DNA from: Paracoccus chinensis | GTDB taxonomy: Bacteria > Pseudomonadota > Alphaproteobacteria > Rhodobacterales > Rhodobacteraceae | Direction of reading: 5' to 3' | DNA: 64,000 nucleotides | NCBI RefSeq assembly: GCF_900102885.1 | Contig: NZ_FNGE01000008.1 | Span: forward strand, 62,001-126,000 | Shown: in pieces, positions 26,159-35,143 of the stretch | Layout of the letters: every line of letters begins with the position of its first letter | Position numbering within the stretch: the stretch's first letter is position 1 | Translations under genes and position numbers: made by a program | The notes under the pieces: model-generated | Databases searched by the model: none | The model's input: only the letters and a program-made list of their open reading frames with translations | Told to the model about the DNA's origin: nothing

Positions 26159-27304
26159 ATGACGGACTCGCATGCCCCCCGCAGCATGACGCCGATGCTG
26201 GTCGGCGCGGGCGCGCTGGCCGTGGCGGGACTGGTGGCCTTCGCCTGGGCCGCCCGCACCAACGCGCCCCAGCCGGTGGACGGCGCGCTGCAGGTCGCCG
26301 TCACGGAAACCGCCTGCGCGCCCATGGCGCTGACCGTGCCCGCGGGCCCGGCCAGCTTCGTGATCCGCAACGACTCCTCTCGTCCGCTGGAATGGGAGAT
26401 CCTCGACGGCGTCATGGTCGTGGCCGAGCGCGAGAACATCGCCCCCGGCTTCACCGCCACGCTGACGGAACGGCTGAAGCCCGGCACCTACCAGATCACC
26501 TGCGGCCTGCTGTCGAACCCGCGCGGCACGCTGACCGTGACCGCCACCGCCGCGTCCGAGGCCGCGCGCACCGCCCCCCCGCTGGCCGAGTTCATCGGGC
26601 CGCTGTCGGAAATGCAGGTCCGGCTGATCCAGGCCGGCGCCGCGCTGGAACGCGACGCCAAGGGGCTGGCGGATGCGATCGCGGCGGGCGACCTGGGGGC
26701 GGCGCGTACTGCCTATGCCACGGCCCGCGCCGACTGGGCACGGCTGGGGACAGCCACGGCACGGGCGAGCGACCTCGTCAACCGGATGTCGCCCACGGCG
26801 GCCATGCTTGCGGGGCGCGAGGGCGACCCGGGCTTCACAGGCTTCCACCGCATCGAATACGGGCTCTGGTCGCAGGGTTCGACCGAGGGGCTGGAGCCTG
26901 TGGCCCGCAGCCTCGCCGAGGACGCGGGCGCCCTGCGCACTCGGCTGCGCGAGATCACGCTGGCCCCCGCCGACATCGCAGGCGACGCGGCACGGCTGGC
27001 CCGCCACCTGGCCGAGGGGCAGGTGCGGCAAGGCGTCAACCTGTATTCCGGCCAGGACGCGGCCGAGTTCGCCGCCGCGCTGGACGGCTTGGCGGGGGCC
27101 GCGCAGGTGCTGTCGCCCCTGGTCACCGCCGCCGCGCCCGAGGCTGCCGCCCGGGTGCAGGCCGAGATCGACCGTACCCGCACGGCAATCGACGCGATGA
27201 CCGCCGACCCCTCGCCCGCCGCGCGCGACCGCGTGGCCCATGGCTTCACCGCACTGGCCGGGGCGCTGGACGCGCTGAACCCGGCCCTGGGACTCGAGAC
27301 CTGA
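26159..27304 (+). CDS. efeO: Iron uptake protein EfeO (cupredoxin plus M75 domain)
   Basis: 381 residues. An N-terminal membrane anchor or signal (about 10-32) is followed by a cupredoxin-like domain (ETACAPMALTVPAGPASFVI, residues about 50-120, with Cys in TCGLL). The M75 imelysin-like domain carries the metal motif HRIE at 230-233 in GFHRIEYGLW. It is periplasmic and passes iron to EfeU. It is 4 bp after efeU and 1 bp before efeB, a tight operon. The ATG at 26159 is supported by GGGGTAAGG upstream. Confidence 0.92.
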   Translation: MTDSHAPRSMTPMLVGAGALAVAGLVAFAWAARTNAPQPVDGALQVAVTETACAPMALTVPAGPASFVIRNDSSRPLEWEILDGVMVVAERENIAPGFTATLTERLKPGTYQITCGLLSNPRGTLTVTATAASEAARTAPPLAEFIGPLSEMQVRLIQAGAALERDAKGLADAIAAGDLGAARTAYATARADWARLGTATARASDLVNRMSPTAAMLAGREGDPGFTGFHRIEYGLWSQGSTEGLEPVARSLAEDAGALRTRLREITLAPADIAGDAARLARHLAEGQVRQGVNLYSGQDAAEFAAALDGLAGAAQVLSPLVTAAAPEAAARVQAEIDRTRTAIDAMTADPSPAARDRVAHGFTALAGALDALNPALGLET

Positions 27305-27305
27305 G

Positions 27306-28619
27306 ATGAGCCGACCTCTCGACCACACCCGCCGCAGGCTGCTGGGCGCCTTGGGCGCCGCGGCCATGACCTGTCCCTTCGCGCTGGCCGCGCGGGCGCA
27401 GGACGCGGCCACGCCCCGCCCCCGCGTGACCGAGGCGCCGCAGGCCAACAAGGCCCGCGCCGGCGACCATGTCCCGCCCTTCGGCCGCAACCAGGCGGGC
27501 ATCGTCACGCCCCGCCCCGCGCATGGCATGGTCGCCAGCTTCCACGTGCTGGCCGACACCCCCCAAGACCTGGAGCGCCTGTTCCGCCGCCTGACCGAGC
27601 GCATCGTCTTCCTGACGCGGGGCGGCGAGGTGCCGCGTCTCGACCCCAGGCTGCCGCCCGCCGATTCCGGGCTGCTCGGCCCCGTGATCGAGCCGCAGGC
27701 GCTGACGATCACCGTGGCGCTGGGGGCGGACCTGTTCGACCGGCGCGACTGGCTGGCCCCGCATCGCCCGGCGCAACTGGTGCGGATGCCCAAGTTCCCG
27801 AACGACGCGCCCGACGCCTCGATCCTGCATGGCGAGCTTGCGCTGCAGATCTGCGCCAACACGCAGGACGCGACGATCCACGCGCTGCGCGACATCATCA
27901 AGTTGATCCCCGACCAGCTTCTGCTGGCCTGGAAGCAGGAAGGCAGCGTCCCCGTCATCCCGCCCCATCCCGAGGGCGTGGTCGAGAACGCCCGCAACTT
28001 CCTGGGCTTTCGCGACGGCTCGGCCAACCCGGACGCCGCCGACGCAGGCCTGATGGAGCGCGTGGTCTGGGTCGGCCCCGACGATCCCGCCGAACCGGGC
28101 TGGAGCCACGGCGGCAGCTACATGGCCGTCCGCATCATCCGCAACTTCGTCGAACGATGGGACCGCGCGCCTCTGGCCGAACAGGAACGCATCTTCGGCC
28201 GCGCCAAGGACAGCGGCGCGCCCCTGGACCGCCCGCACGGCACTGAAATGGACGTGCCCGACTTTGCCGCCGACCCCGAGGGAAACAGGACGGCGCTGGA
28301 TTCCCATATCCGCATGGCCAATCCCCGCACGCCCGGGTCCGAGCGGAACCTGATCCTGCGGCGCCCTTTCAACTATTCCAACGGCGTCACGAAATCGGGC
28401 CAGCTGGACCAGGGACTTCTGTTCATCGCCTGGCAAGCCGATCTGGAGCGCGGCTTTGTCGCCGTCCAGAACCGCCTGAACGGCGAGCCGCTTGAAGAAT
28501 ACATCAAGCCCGTGGGTGGGGGCTATTTCTTCGCCCTGCCCGGCTTCTCGGACGCACCCGACGATTACCTCGGCCGCCAACTGATCGGCGCGCTTGGCCG
28601 GACCCCCACGCCCGCCTGA
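27306..28619 (+). CDS. efeB: Tat-exported Dyp-type heme peroxidase EfeB
   Basis: 437 residues. A twin-arginine signal (TRRRLLGALGAAAM, cleavage near ARAQ) exports the folded heme protein. The Dyp motif GFRDGSANPD (near 239) holds the catalytic Asp. Further conserved stretches are ERIFGRAKDSGAPL and NYSNGV. EfeB oxidises ferrous iron or takes iron from heme in the periplasm as part of EfeUOB. The start 1 bp after the efeO stop and the Tat motif near the N-terminus fix the ATG. Confidence 0.93.
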   Translation: MSRPLDHTRRRLLGALGAAAMTCPFALAARAQDAATPRPRVTEAPQANKARAGDHVPPFGRNQAGIVTPRPAHGMVASFHVLADTPQDLERLFRRLTERIVFLTRGGEVPRLDPRLPPADSGLLGPVIEPQALTITVALGADLFDRRDWLAPHRPAQLVRMPKFPNDAPDASILHGELALQICANTQDATIHALRDIIKLIPDQLLLAWKQEGSVPVIPPHPEGVVENARNFLGFRDGSANPDAADAGLMERVVWVGPDDPAEPGWSHGGSYMAVRIIRNFVERWDRAPLAEQERIFGRAKDSGAPLDRPHGTEMDVPDFAADPEGNRTALDSHIRMANPRTPGSERNLILRRPFNYSNGVTKSGQLDQGLLFIAWQADLERGFVAVQNRLNGEPLEEYIKPVGGGYFFALPGFSDAPDDYLGRQLIGALGRTPTPA

Positions 28620-28643
28620 CCGGCGCTGAACAAAGGACCGACG

Positions 28644-29444
28644 ATGAAGACCTCCCTTGCCCTGATCGCGCTTCTGCTGCCGGGCGCCGCGCTGGCACAG
28701 GACGCGCAGCTCGACCCTGTCGCGCCCATGGCCGAATACAAGCTGTATGTGGCCGAGCACACGCAGGAACTGGTGGCCGATACCCGCGCCTTCACCGAGG
28801 CCGTGAAAGCGGGCGACATCGACAAGGCCAAGTCCCTGTTCGCTCCCACCCGCCTGCATTACGAGATGATCGAGCCGGTGGCCGAACTGTTCAGCGACCT
28901 CGACGTGTCGATCGACAGCCGCGCCGACGACCACGAGGGAGCCGAGCAGGACCCGGGCTTCACCGGCTTCCACCGCATCGAATACGCATTGTGGGAAAAG
29001 AACTCGACCGAGGGGATGGCCCCCGTCGCCGACAAGCTGATGGCCGATGTCGAAGATCTGGCCGGGCGGATCGAGGGGCTGACCTTCCCGCCGCAGGTCG
29101 TCGTCGGCGGCGCGGCCGTGCTGATGGAGGAGGTCGCGGCCACCAAGATCTCGGGCGAGGAGGACCGCTACAGTCACACCGACCTGTGGGACTTCCGCGG
29201 CAACTTCGACGGCGCGCGGAAGATCGTCGAGCTGTTCCGCCCCCATGTGGAGGATCAGGATTTCCTGGCCACGGTGGACACCAACTTCGCCCGCGTGGAC
29301 GAAACGCTGGAGAAATACCGCGAGGGCGAGGGCTACCAGACCTACGACAAGCTGACGGACGAGGACCGCCGCGTTCTGGCCGCCGCCGTCAACACGCTGG
29401 CCGAGGACCTGGCGACCCTGCGGGGCCGCGTCGGGCTGGACTGA
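28644..29444 (+). CDS. EfeM-type M75 domain iron-binding protein
   Basis: 266 residues with a Sec signal peptide ([17 protein letters not shown]). The whole mature part is an M75 (EfeO C-terminal) domain with HRIE at 110-113 in [17 protein letters not shown]. The cupredoxin domain found in EfeO is absent, as in EfeM. It is 24 bp after efeB and has its own ribosome-binding site (AAAGGACCG). It probably binds iron in the periplasm and acts with or instead of EfeO. The operon thus has two M75 proteins. Confidence 0.88.
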   Translation: MKTSLALIALLLPGAALAQDAQLDPVAPMAEYKLYVAEHTQELVADTRAFTEAVKAGDIDKAKSLFAPTRLHYEMIEPVAELFSDLDVSIDSRADDHEGAEQDPGFTGFHRIEYALWEKNSTEGMAPVADKLMADVEDLAGRIEGLTFPPQVVVGGAAVLMEEVAATKISGEEDRYSHTDLWDFRGNFDGARKIVELFRPHVEDQDFLATVDTNFARVDETLEKYREGEGYQTYDKLTDEDRRVLAAAVNTLAEDLATLRGRVGLD

Positions 29445-29449
29445 GCCCT

Positions 29450-29486
29450 AAGGGGGAAGGCGCCCCGGCTGCTGGCGCCTCCCCTT
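29450..29486. terminator. Terminator between the efe operon and the aminotransferase gene
   Basis: GGCGCC (29459-29464) pairs with GGCGCC (29474-29479) and the stem extends through AGGGG/CCCCT with a bulge. It lies 6 bp after the efe operon stop and 6 bp from the convergent gene, so it can serve both. Confidence 0.6.
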
Positions 29487-29491
29487 GACCC

Positions 29492-30643
29492 TTACCCGGC
29501 CAGCACCTCGTCCAGCACGCGGGTGAAGCGTCCCACGGTGCCGTCCACGTCCTTGAGCTTGTCGAGGCCGAAGAGACCCAGCCGGAAGGTCGAGAACTCC
29601 GCCCCCTCGCCCACCTGCAGGGGCACGCCCGCCGCGATCTGCATCCCCTTTTCCGCAAACTTGCGGCCGTTGCGGATGTCGGGATCGTCCGTGTAGCTGA
29701 CGACCACCCCCGGCGCGGCAAAGCCGTCCGCCGCGACCGAGCGGAAGCCGCGCTCGGCCAGCGCCGCGCGGATCCTGCGGCCGAGGTCCCACTGCGCCGC
29801 ACGCGCCGCCTCGAACCCCATCTCGCGCGTTTCCACCATGGCGTCGCGCAGCGTGACCAGGGCGTCGGTCGGCATGGTGGCATGATAGGCGTGGCCGCCG
29901 TCCTCGTAGGCCTTCATGATCGAGCGCCACTTCTTCAGGTCCAGCGCGAAGCTGTCGCTGGTCGTCTGCTCCAGCCGTTCCAGCCCGCGGGCCGAGAACA
30001 TCACCAGTCCGGCGGCGGGCGAGGCGCTCCACCCCTTCTGCGGAGCCGAGATCAGGACGTCCACGCCCAGCGCCTTCATGTCCACCCAGATCGCCCCTGA
30101 GGCGATGCAGTCCAGCACCATCAGCCCGCCGACCTCGTGCACCGCCTGTGCCAGCGCGGCGATGTAGTCGTCTGGCAGGATCAGCCCGGCCGAGGTTTCC
30201 ACATGGGGCGCGAAAACCACGCCGGGACGCGCGCGGGCGATCTCGGCCACCACGTCCTCGATCGGCGGGGGCGCATAGGCGGGACGCGGGGCATTGCCCT
30301 CGGGGCGGGCGGGCTGCACCTCGGCGGCCGCCTCGAACTGCGCCGCGTCGTGGATCTGGGTCCAGCGGAAGCTGAACCAGCCGTTGCGCACGATCAGCGC
30401 GTCGGCATCGCGGGCGAACTGGCGGGCCACCGACTCCATCGCATAGGTGCCGCCGCCGGGGACCAGCGCCACGCCCTCGGCCCCGTAGACCTCGCGGGCC
30501 ATGTCCGAGATGTCGCGCATGACCGCCTGGAACTTCTTCGACATGTGGTTGAGGCTGCGGTCGGTGAAGACGACCGAGAACTCCATCAACCCGTCGGGAT
30601 CGACCGCGCTGCGTCCATCTGGGCCAAGTCCTGTCATCGCCAT
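29492..30643 (-). CDS. Class V PLP-dependent aminotransferase
   Basis: 383 residues, fold type I. The PLP lysine is Lys203 in SAPQKGWS. VLDCIASGAIWVDMK contains the cofactor-binding Asp, and VPGGGTYAMES is the phosphate-binding region. It looks like the alanine/serine-glyoxylate aminotransferase group; the exact substrate pair is not shown. AGGAAAGGG precedes two in-frame ATGs (30643 and 30637); the first is given. It is divergent from the glutamine amidotransferase gene, which with the adjacent synthetase suggests amine or amino-acid catabolism. Confidence 0.82.
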   Translation of the reverse strand: MAMTGLGPDGRSAVDPDGLMEFSVVFTDRSLNHMSKKFQAVMRDISDMAREVYGAEGVALVPGGGTYAMESVARQFARDADALIVRNGWFSFRWTQIHDAAQFEAAAEVQPARPEGNAPRPAYAPPPIEDVVAEIARARPGVVFAPHVETSAGLILPDDYIAALAQAVHEVGGLMVLDCIASGAIWVDMKALGVDVLISAPQKGWSASPAAGLVMFSARGLERLEQTTSDSFALDLKKWRSIMKAYEDGGHAYHATMPTDALVTLRDAMVETREMGFEAARAAQWDLGRRIRAALAERGFRSVAADGFAAPGVVVSYTDDPDIRNGRKFAEKGMQIAAGVPLQVGEGAEFSTFRLGLFGLDKLKDVDGTVGRFTRVLDEVLAG

Positions 30644-30806
30644 CCCTTTCCTGATGCAATCAGGGGCACCCTAGCCAAGCGCGCCGTTCGCTTCCAGCAC
30701 GACTGTCGTGTGAGGCAACGCGGGGACGGGCGTGGCGTTCCGGCCCCCTTGCGGCCGCCCCGCCCCCGCGCCTACCTTGGCCCCACCACCACCTGCGAGA
30801 GTTCCG

Positions 30807-31499
30807 ATGCGCATCGGCATCCTGAAATGCGGCCAGTCGCCCGACGTCACGCGCGCCGAGCACGGCGATTACGACGACATGTTCGAGCGGCTTCTGGCCG
30901 GCCGCGGCTTCACCTTCGACCGCTACCATGTCGAGGCGATGGAGTTTCCCGAAAGCGTCCACGCCGCCGACGGCTGGCTGATCACCGGATCGCGCCACGG
31001 CGTCTACGAGGATCACGCCTTCATTCCCCCGCTGGAAGACTTCATCCGCGCGGCCTTCGCCGCCGAGGTGCCGATGGTCGGCGTCTGCTTCGGCCACCAG
31101 ATCATCGCCCAGGCCATGGGCGGGCGCGTGGTCAAGCATCCCGAAGGCTGGCGCGTCGGCGCGCATGACTATGTGATCGGCGGCAAGTCCATGGTGTTGA
31201 ACGCCTGGCACCAGGATCAGGTGGTGGACCTGCCCCCCGGCGCGGCCATCGCCGGCACCAACGAGTTCTGCCAGGCCGCGGCGCTGGTCTATGACCACCG
31301 TGCCTTCACCGTGCAGCCCCACCCCGAGTTCCGCGACGGCTTCATCGACGGCCTGATCGAGCATCGCGGCGGCGCGGTCCCGGACGAGCTGCTGGACCAG
31401 GCGCGCGCCCGGCGCGGCAGCGCAGAATCCTCGGCCCTGGCCGACAGGATCGAGGCCTTCTTCAAGGACCCCAGGGGAACGGCCGAAGCCGTTCTCTGA
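30807..31499 (+). CDS. Class I glutamine amidotransferase-like protein
   Basis: 230 residues of the GATase1 fold. The triad is complete: Cys94 in GVCFGHQI, His172 and Glu174 in QPHPEF. It is a stand-alone domain, so it hydrolyses a gamma-glutamyl amide such as glutamine or a gamma-glutamylated amine. The neighbour is a glutamine synthetase of the gamma-glutamyl-amine-forming type, which points to a PuuD-like role, although the fold is closer to GuaA-type domains than to PuuD. The ATG at 30807 was chosen by the family start MRIGILKCG. Confidence 0.82.
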   Translation: MRIGILKCGQSPDVTRAEHGDYDDMFERLLAGRGFTFDRYHVEAMEFPESVHAADGWLITGSRHGVYEDHAFIPPLEDFIRAAFAAEVPMVGVCFGHQIIAQAMGGRVVKHPEGWRVGAHDYVIGGKSMVLNAWHQDQVVDLPPGAAIAGTNEFCQAAALVYDHRAFTVQPHPEFRDGFIDGLIEHRGGAVPDELLDQARARRGSAESSALADRIEAFFKDPRGTAEAVL

Positions 31500-31567
31500 C
31501 CCAGGCGGCAGCCGGTCCGACCGGCGCCCGAAACAGAGAAAGCCGGAAGCCCCGGCGGAAAGTTTCC

Positions 31568-32923
31568 ATGTCAGACTGGCTGACGAAAATCCCGCAATCC
31601 GCCCGCAACTACATCGAGGGCCGCCGCCTGGACGAGGTCGAGTGCATCGTCCCCGACATGGCGGGCGTCGCGCGCGGCAAGGCCATGCCCGCGTCCAAGT
31701 TCGCGCGGCAGGAAAGCTTCTACCTGCCGAACTCGATCTTCCTGCAGACGATCACGGGGGAATGGGCCGACAACCCGGCCGGCGCCTTCACCGAGCCGGA
31801 CATGATCCTGGCCCCCGACTTCTCGACGGTTTCGGCCGCGCCCTGGACGGCCGATGTGACCTTGCAGGTGATCCACGACGTCTTCGACCAGCAGGGACGC
31901 CCCGTGCCGGTCGCGCCGCGCAACGTCCTGAAGCACATCGTCGGGCTTTACGCGGAACGCGGCTGGCGCCCCATCGTCGCGCCCGAGATGGAGTTCTTCC
32001 TGGTCGCGCGCAACATCGACCCGAACCAGCCGATCCAGCCGCCGATGGGTCGCTCGGGTCGCCGCGCGGCCGCCAAGCAGGCCTATTCCATGTCGGCGGT
32101 GGACGAATACGGCAAGGTGATCGACGACATCTACGACTTCGCCGAGGCGCAGGGATTCGAGATCGACGGCATCCTGCAGGAAGGCGGGGCGGGCCAAGTG
32201 GAAATCAACCTTGCCCACGGCGACCCGGTGCGGCTGGCCGACGAGATCTTCTTCTTCAAGCGCCTGATCCGCGAGGCCGCGCTGCGCCACGACTGTTTCG
32301 CCACCTTCATGGCCAAGCCCATCGAGGGCGAGCCGGGATCGGCCATGCACATCCACCACTCGGTCGTGGACGCGCAGACGGGCCGCAACATCTTTTCGGA
32401 CGAGAAGGGCCGCGAGACGCCCGAGTTCCTGCAGTTCATCGCCGGCATGCAGAACCACCTGCCCGCCGCGGTGGCGCTGCTGGCGCCCTACGTCAACAGC
32501 TACCGCCGCTATGTCCCGGACTTCGCCGCGCCCATCAACCTGGAATGGGGCCGTGACAACCGCACGACCGGGCTGCGCGTGCCGATCTCGGGACCGGACG
32601 GTCGGCGGGTGGAAAACCGGCTGGCGGGGATGGACTGCAACCCCTACCTGGGGATCGCGGCCTCGCTGGCGACGGGCTACCTGGGCCTGGTGCAGGGGGC
32701 GAACCCGCGCGCGGAGTGCCTGGGCGACGCCTACATGTCCGAGGACGAGCTGCCCACGAACTTGGGCGACGCGCTGGACGAGATGGTCGCCTCGCAGCCC
32801 ATGCGCGAGGTGCTGGGGTCCGAGTTCGTCGCCGTCTACGAGGCTGTCAAGCGCAACGAATACAAGGAGTTCCTGCAGGTGATCTCGCCTTGGGAGCGCG
32901 AGCACCTGCTGCTGAACGTGTAA
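31568..32923 (+). CDS. Glutamine synthetase family protein (PuuA-like)
   Basis: 451 residues, type I/III-like short glutamine synthetase. The N-terminal part reads VECIVPDMAGVARGKAMP (25-42), characteristic of gamma-glutamylpolyamine synthetases. EMEFFLV (near 140), GQVEINLAHGD and GSAMHIHHSV carry the metal and ATP ligands. No adenylylation-site Tyr region is obvious. It probably ligates glutamate to an amine such as putrescine. It is 68 bp after the amidotransferase, on the same strand. The housekeeping glnA would normally sit next to glnB, which is not here. Confidence 0.88.
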   Translation: MSDWLTKIPQSARNYIEGRRLDEVECIVPDMAGVARGKAMPASKFARQESFYLPNSIFLQTITGEWADNPAGAFTEPDMILAPDFSTVSAAPWTADVTLQVIHDVFDQQGRPVPVAPRNVLKHIVGLYAERGWRPIVAPEMEFFLVARNIDPNQPIQPPMGRSGRRAAAKQAYSMSAVDEYGKVIDDIYDFAEAQGFEIDGILQEGGAGQVEINLAHGDPVRLADEIFFFKRLIREAALRHDCFATFMAKPIEGEPGSAMHIHHSVVDAQTGRNIFSDEKGRETPEFLQFIAGMQNHLPAAVALLAPYVNSYRRYVPDFAAPINLEWGRDNRTTGLRVPISGPDGRRVENRLAGMDCNPYLGIAASLATGYLGLVQGANPRAECLGDAYMSEDELPTNLGDALDEMVASQPMREVLGSEFVAVYEAVKRNEYKEFLQVISPWEREHLLLNV

Positions 32924-32983
32924 GGCGGGCCTGCGTCCATTCACCGCTTGCGGCGGGGCGCAGGCGGTGGCAAGGGGCTGGGC

Positions 32984-33643
32984 ATGAGCGACAGAGACCA
33001 GAAACTTGCCATCGTGACCGGCGCCTCCCGCGGCCTCGGCGCGGCCCTTGCCGAACGCCTGGGTGCGCGCGGCTACCACGTCGTCGCGGTCGCCCGGACG
33101 ACCGGCGCGCTGGAGGAGCTGGACGACCGCATCCGCGCGGTCGGCGGCGCGGCCACGCTGGCGCCGATGGACGTCACGCAACCCGCCGCGATGATCCAGC
33201 TTGTCCAGGCGGTGCTGGACCGCTGGGGCGGCTGCGACCTGTGGGCCCATGCGGCGATTCACGCGGCGCCGCTGGCGCCCGCGCCCCATGTCGATCCCAA
33301 GGACATGGACCGCTCGGTTGCGCTGAACATCACCGCGACCCACGGCCTTTCGGCGCTGTTCGATCCGCTGCTGCGCGCCCGGAACGGAACCGCGCTGTTC
33401 TTCGACGATCCGCGCGCGGGCCAGCCGTTCTTCGGCGCCTACGGGGCCACCAAGGCCGCGCAGATCGCCTTCGCCCGCAGTTGGCAGGCGGAAAACCAGC
33501 GGCTCGGGCCGCGCGTGGTCATTGCCACGCCGAACCCCATGCCCACCTCCGTCCGCGCCCGCTTCTTCCCCGGCGAGGACCGCAGCACCCTGAGCCCCTG
33601 CCGGGCCGAGGCCGACCGCATCCTGGCCGAACTGGCGATCTGA
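32984..33643 (+). CDS. SDR-family protein with a degenerate active site
   Basis: 219 residues. The nucleotide motif TGASRGLG is at 12-19 and YxxxK is Tyr153/Lys157 in GAYGATK. The catalytic Ser normally about 13 residues before Tyr is not visible (the stretch reads ALFFDDPRAGQPFF), and NNAG is replaced by AHAAIHA. It resembles the YciK group, whose substrate is unknown. It may be a poor enzyme or use another residue. AAGGGGCTGGGC precedes the ATG at 32984; a TTG at 32948 was rejected. It is convergent with the M32 peptidase gene. Confidence 0.78.
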   Translation: MSDRDQKLAIVTGASRGLGAALAERLGARGYHVVAVARTTGALEELDDRIRAVGGAATLAPMDVTQPAAMIQLVQAVLDRWGGCDLWAHAAIHAAPLAPAPHVDPKDMDRSVALNITATHGLSALFDPLLRARNGTALFFDDPRAGQPFFGAYGATKAAQIAFARSWQAENQRLGPRVVIATPNPMPTSVRARFFPGEDRSTLSPCRAEADRILAELAI

Positions 33644-33649
33644 CGGGCC

Positions 33650-35143
33650 TTACAGCCCGTAGATCCCGTTAAACTTCTCTTCCAGGTAGGCCAGCAGCGG
33701 CTCGGGCGTGACCGGGCCGCCGGTCGCGCGTTCGACCAGGTCGCGGGGCTCGTAAAGGCCGCCGTGGCGCTGCAGGTTCTCGCGCAGCCATTCGGTGGCG
33801 GGGGTGGCGTCCCCATTCTGAAGGCTGTCGTCGAGGTCCGGCACCGCCTCCCGCAGCGCCGCGTTCAAGGCGCCCGCATAGACGTTGCCCAAGGCATAGG
33901 TCGGGAAATATCCGAACAGCCCGACCGACCAGTGCACGTCCTGAAGAACACCATTCGAAGGCCGGTCCACCGCCACGCCGAAGTCGCGCAGGAAGCGGGT
34001 GTTCCAGGCTTCCTCCAGGTCGTCGGTGGACAGCCGCCCCGCGATGAGGTCACGTTCGAGGTCGAAGCGCATCATGATGTGCAGGTTGTACTGCACCTCG
34101 TCAGACTCGGTGCGGATGAAGCCGGGTGTCACACGGTTCACGGTGCGGTAGAAGGCCTCGGCATCCGGCACGGACAGCCCGCCCGTCATGTCGGTCATGC
34201 GCCCGAACAGCCAGCCGGTAAAGGCGCGGCTGCGGCCCAGCTGGTTTTCGTAGATGCGGCTCTGGCTTTCGTGGACGCCCATGGACACGCCCCGTCCCAG
34301 CGGCGTGAAGGCGTGGTCGGGGTCGATCCCCAACTCGTAGCTGGAATGGCCGACCTCGTGGATGGTCGAGTAGATGCAGTTGAACGGGTCCGCTTCCACG
34401 ACACGCGTGGTGATGCGGCTGTCCTGCCAGCGCCCGCTGGAAAAGGGATGGACAGCGATGTCGATCCGCCCACGCGACCAGTCATAGCCGAAGGCCGTGG
34501 CGCAGGCGCGGGCCAGACGCATCTGGGTTTCCTGCGCGAAGCGCCCTTCCAGGGCGGCGGGCTGGTGGGGGGCGCCGAGGATGTCCTCGCGCAGTTGCAC
34601 CAGCCGGGGGCGCATGGTGTCGAACAGCGCCGCGATGTCTGCCTGGGTGGTGCCGGGCTCGTAATCCTCGAGCAGCGCGTCATAGGGGTCGCTGCCGAAA
34701 CCCGCACGCACCAGCGCGTGGCCCTGGTCCTGCTTCAGCACGAGGATCTGGTCCAGCGTCGGCAGGAAATCCTCGGGCGCCTCATTGGCGCGGGCGGCGG
34801 CCCAGATGCCCTGCCCGAGGCTCGTCTGCCGCGCGATCTCGGTTGCAAGCTCGGCGGGGATGGCATTCGCGCGGCCGAAGTCGCGCGAGATCAGGGCGAC
34901 GATCCGCTCTTCGCTTTCCGTCTGCGGGACGGCCAGTTCAAGCCATTCGCCGATGCGGGGGTCGGTGCGGCGCTCGTGCAGGACGGCCTCGATCGCGGCC
35001 ATCTCCTCGGACCGCTGCTCGACCGCGCCGCGCGGCATGACGGTTTCCTGGTCCCAGGACAGCCGCTCGGCGATCGAGGACAGGGCTTCGGTCTGACGCT
35101 GGAAAGCCAGCAGCTCGTTCATGGCCGCATTTTCCGAGATCAT
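33650..35143 (-). CDS. M32 family (Taq) metallocarboxypeptidase
   Basis: 497 residues, normal for carboxypeptidase Taq. The zinc motif HEVGH is at 262-266 in YSTIHEVGHSSYELGI, with a downstream MGVHESQSRIYEN helix bearing the third ligand. LSWDQETVMP near the N-terminus is a family mark. It removes C-terminal residues from peptides in the cytoplasm. The ATG at 35143 overlaps the stop of ctaA (ATGA), so the two are coupled; an ATG at 35122 is also possible. Confidence 0.93.
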   Translation of the reverse strand: MISENAAMNELLAFQRQTEALSSIAERLSWDQETVMPRGAVEQRSEEMAAIEAVLHERRTDPRIGEWLELAVPQTESEERIVALISRDFGRANAIPAELATEIARQTSLGQGIWAAARANEAPEDFLPTLDQILVLKQDQGHALVRAGFGSDPYDALLEDYEPGTTQADIAALFDTMRPRLVQLREDILGAPHQPAALEGRFAQETQMRLARACATAFGYDWSRGRIDIAVHPFSSGRWQDSRITTRVVEADPFNCIYSTIHEVGHSSYELGIDPDHAFTPLGRGVSMGVHESQSRIYENQLGRSRAFTGWLFGRMTDMTGGLSVPDAEAFYRTVNRVTPGFIRTESDEVQYNLHIMMRFDLERDLIAGRLSTDDLEEAWNTRFLRDFGVAVDRPSNGVLQDVHWSVGLFGYFPTYALGNVYAGALNAALREAVPDLDDSLQNGDATPATEWLRENLQRHGGLYEPRDLVERATGGPVTPEPLLAYLEEKFNGIYGL

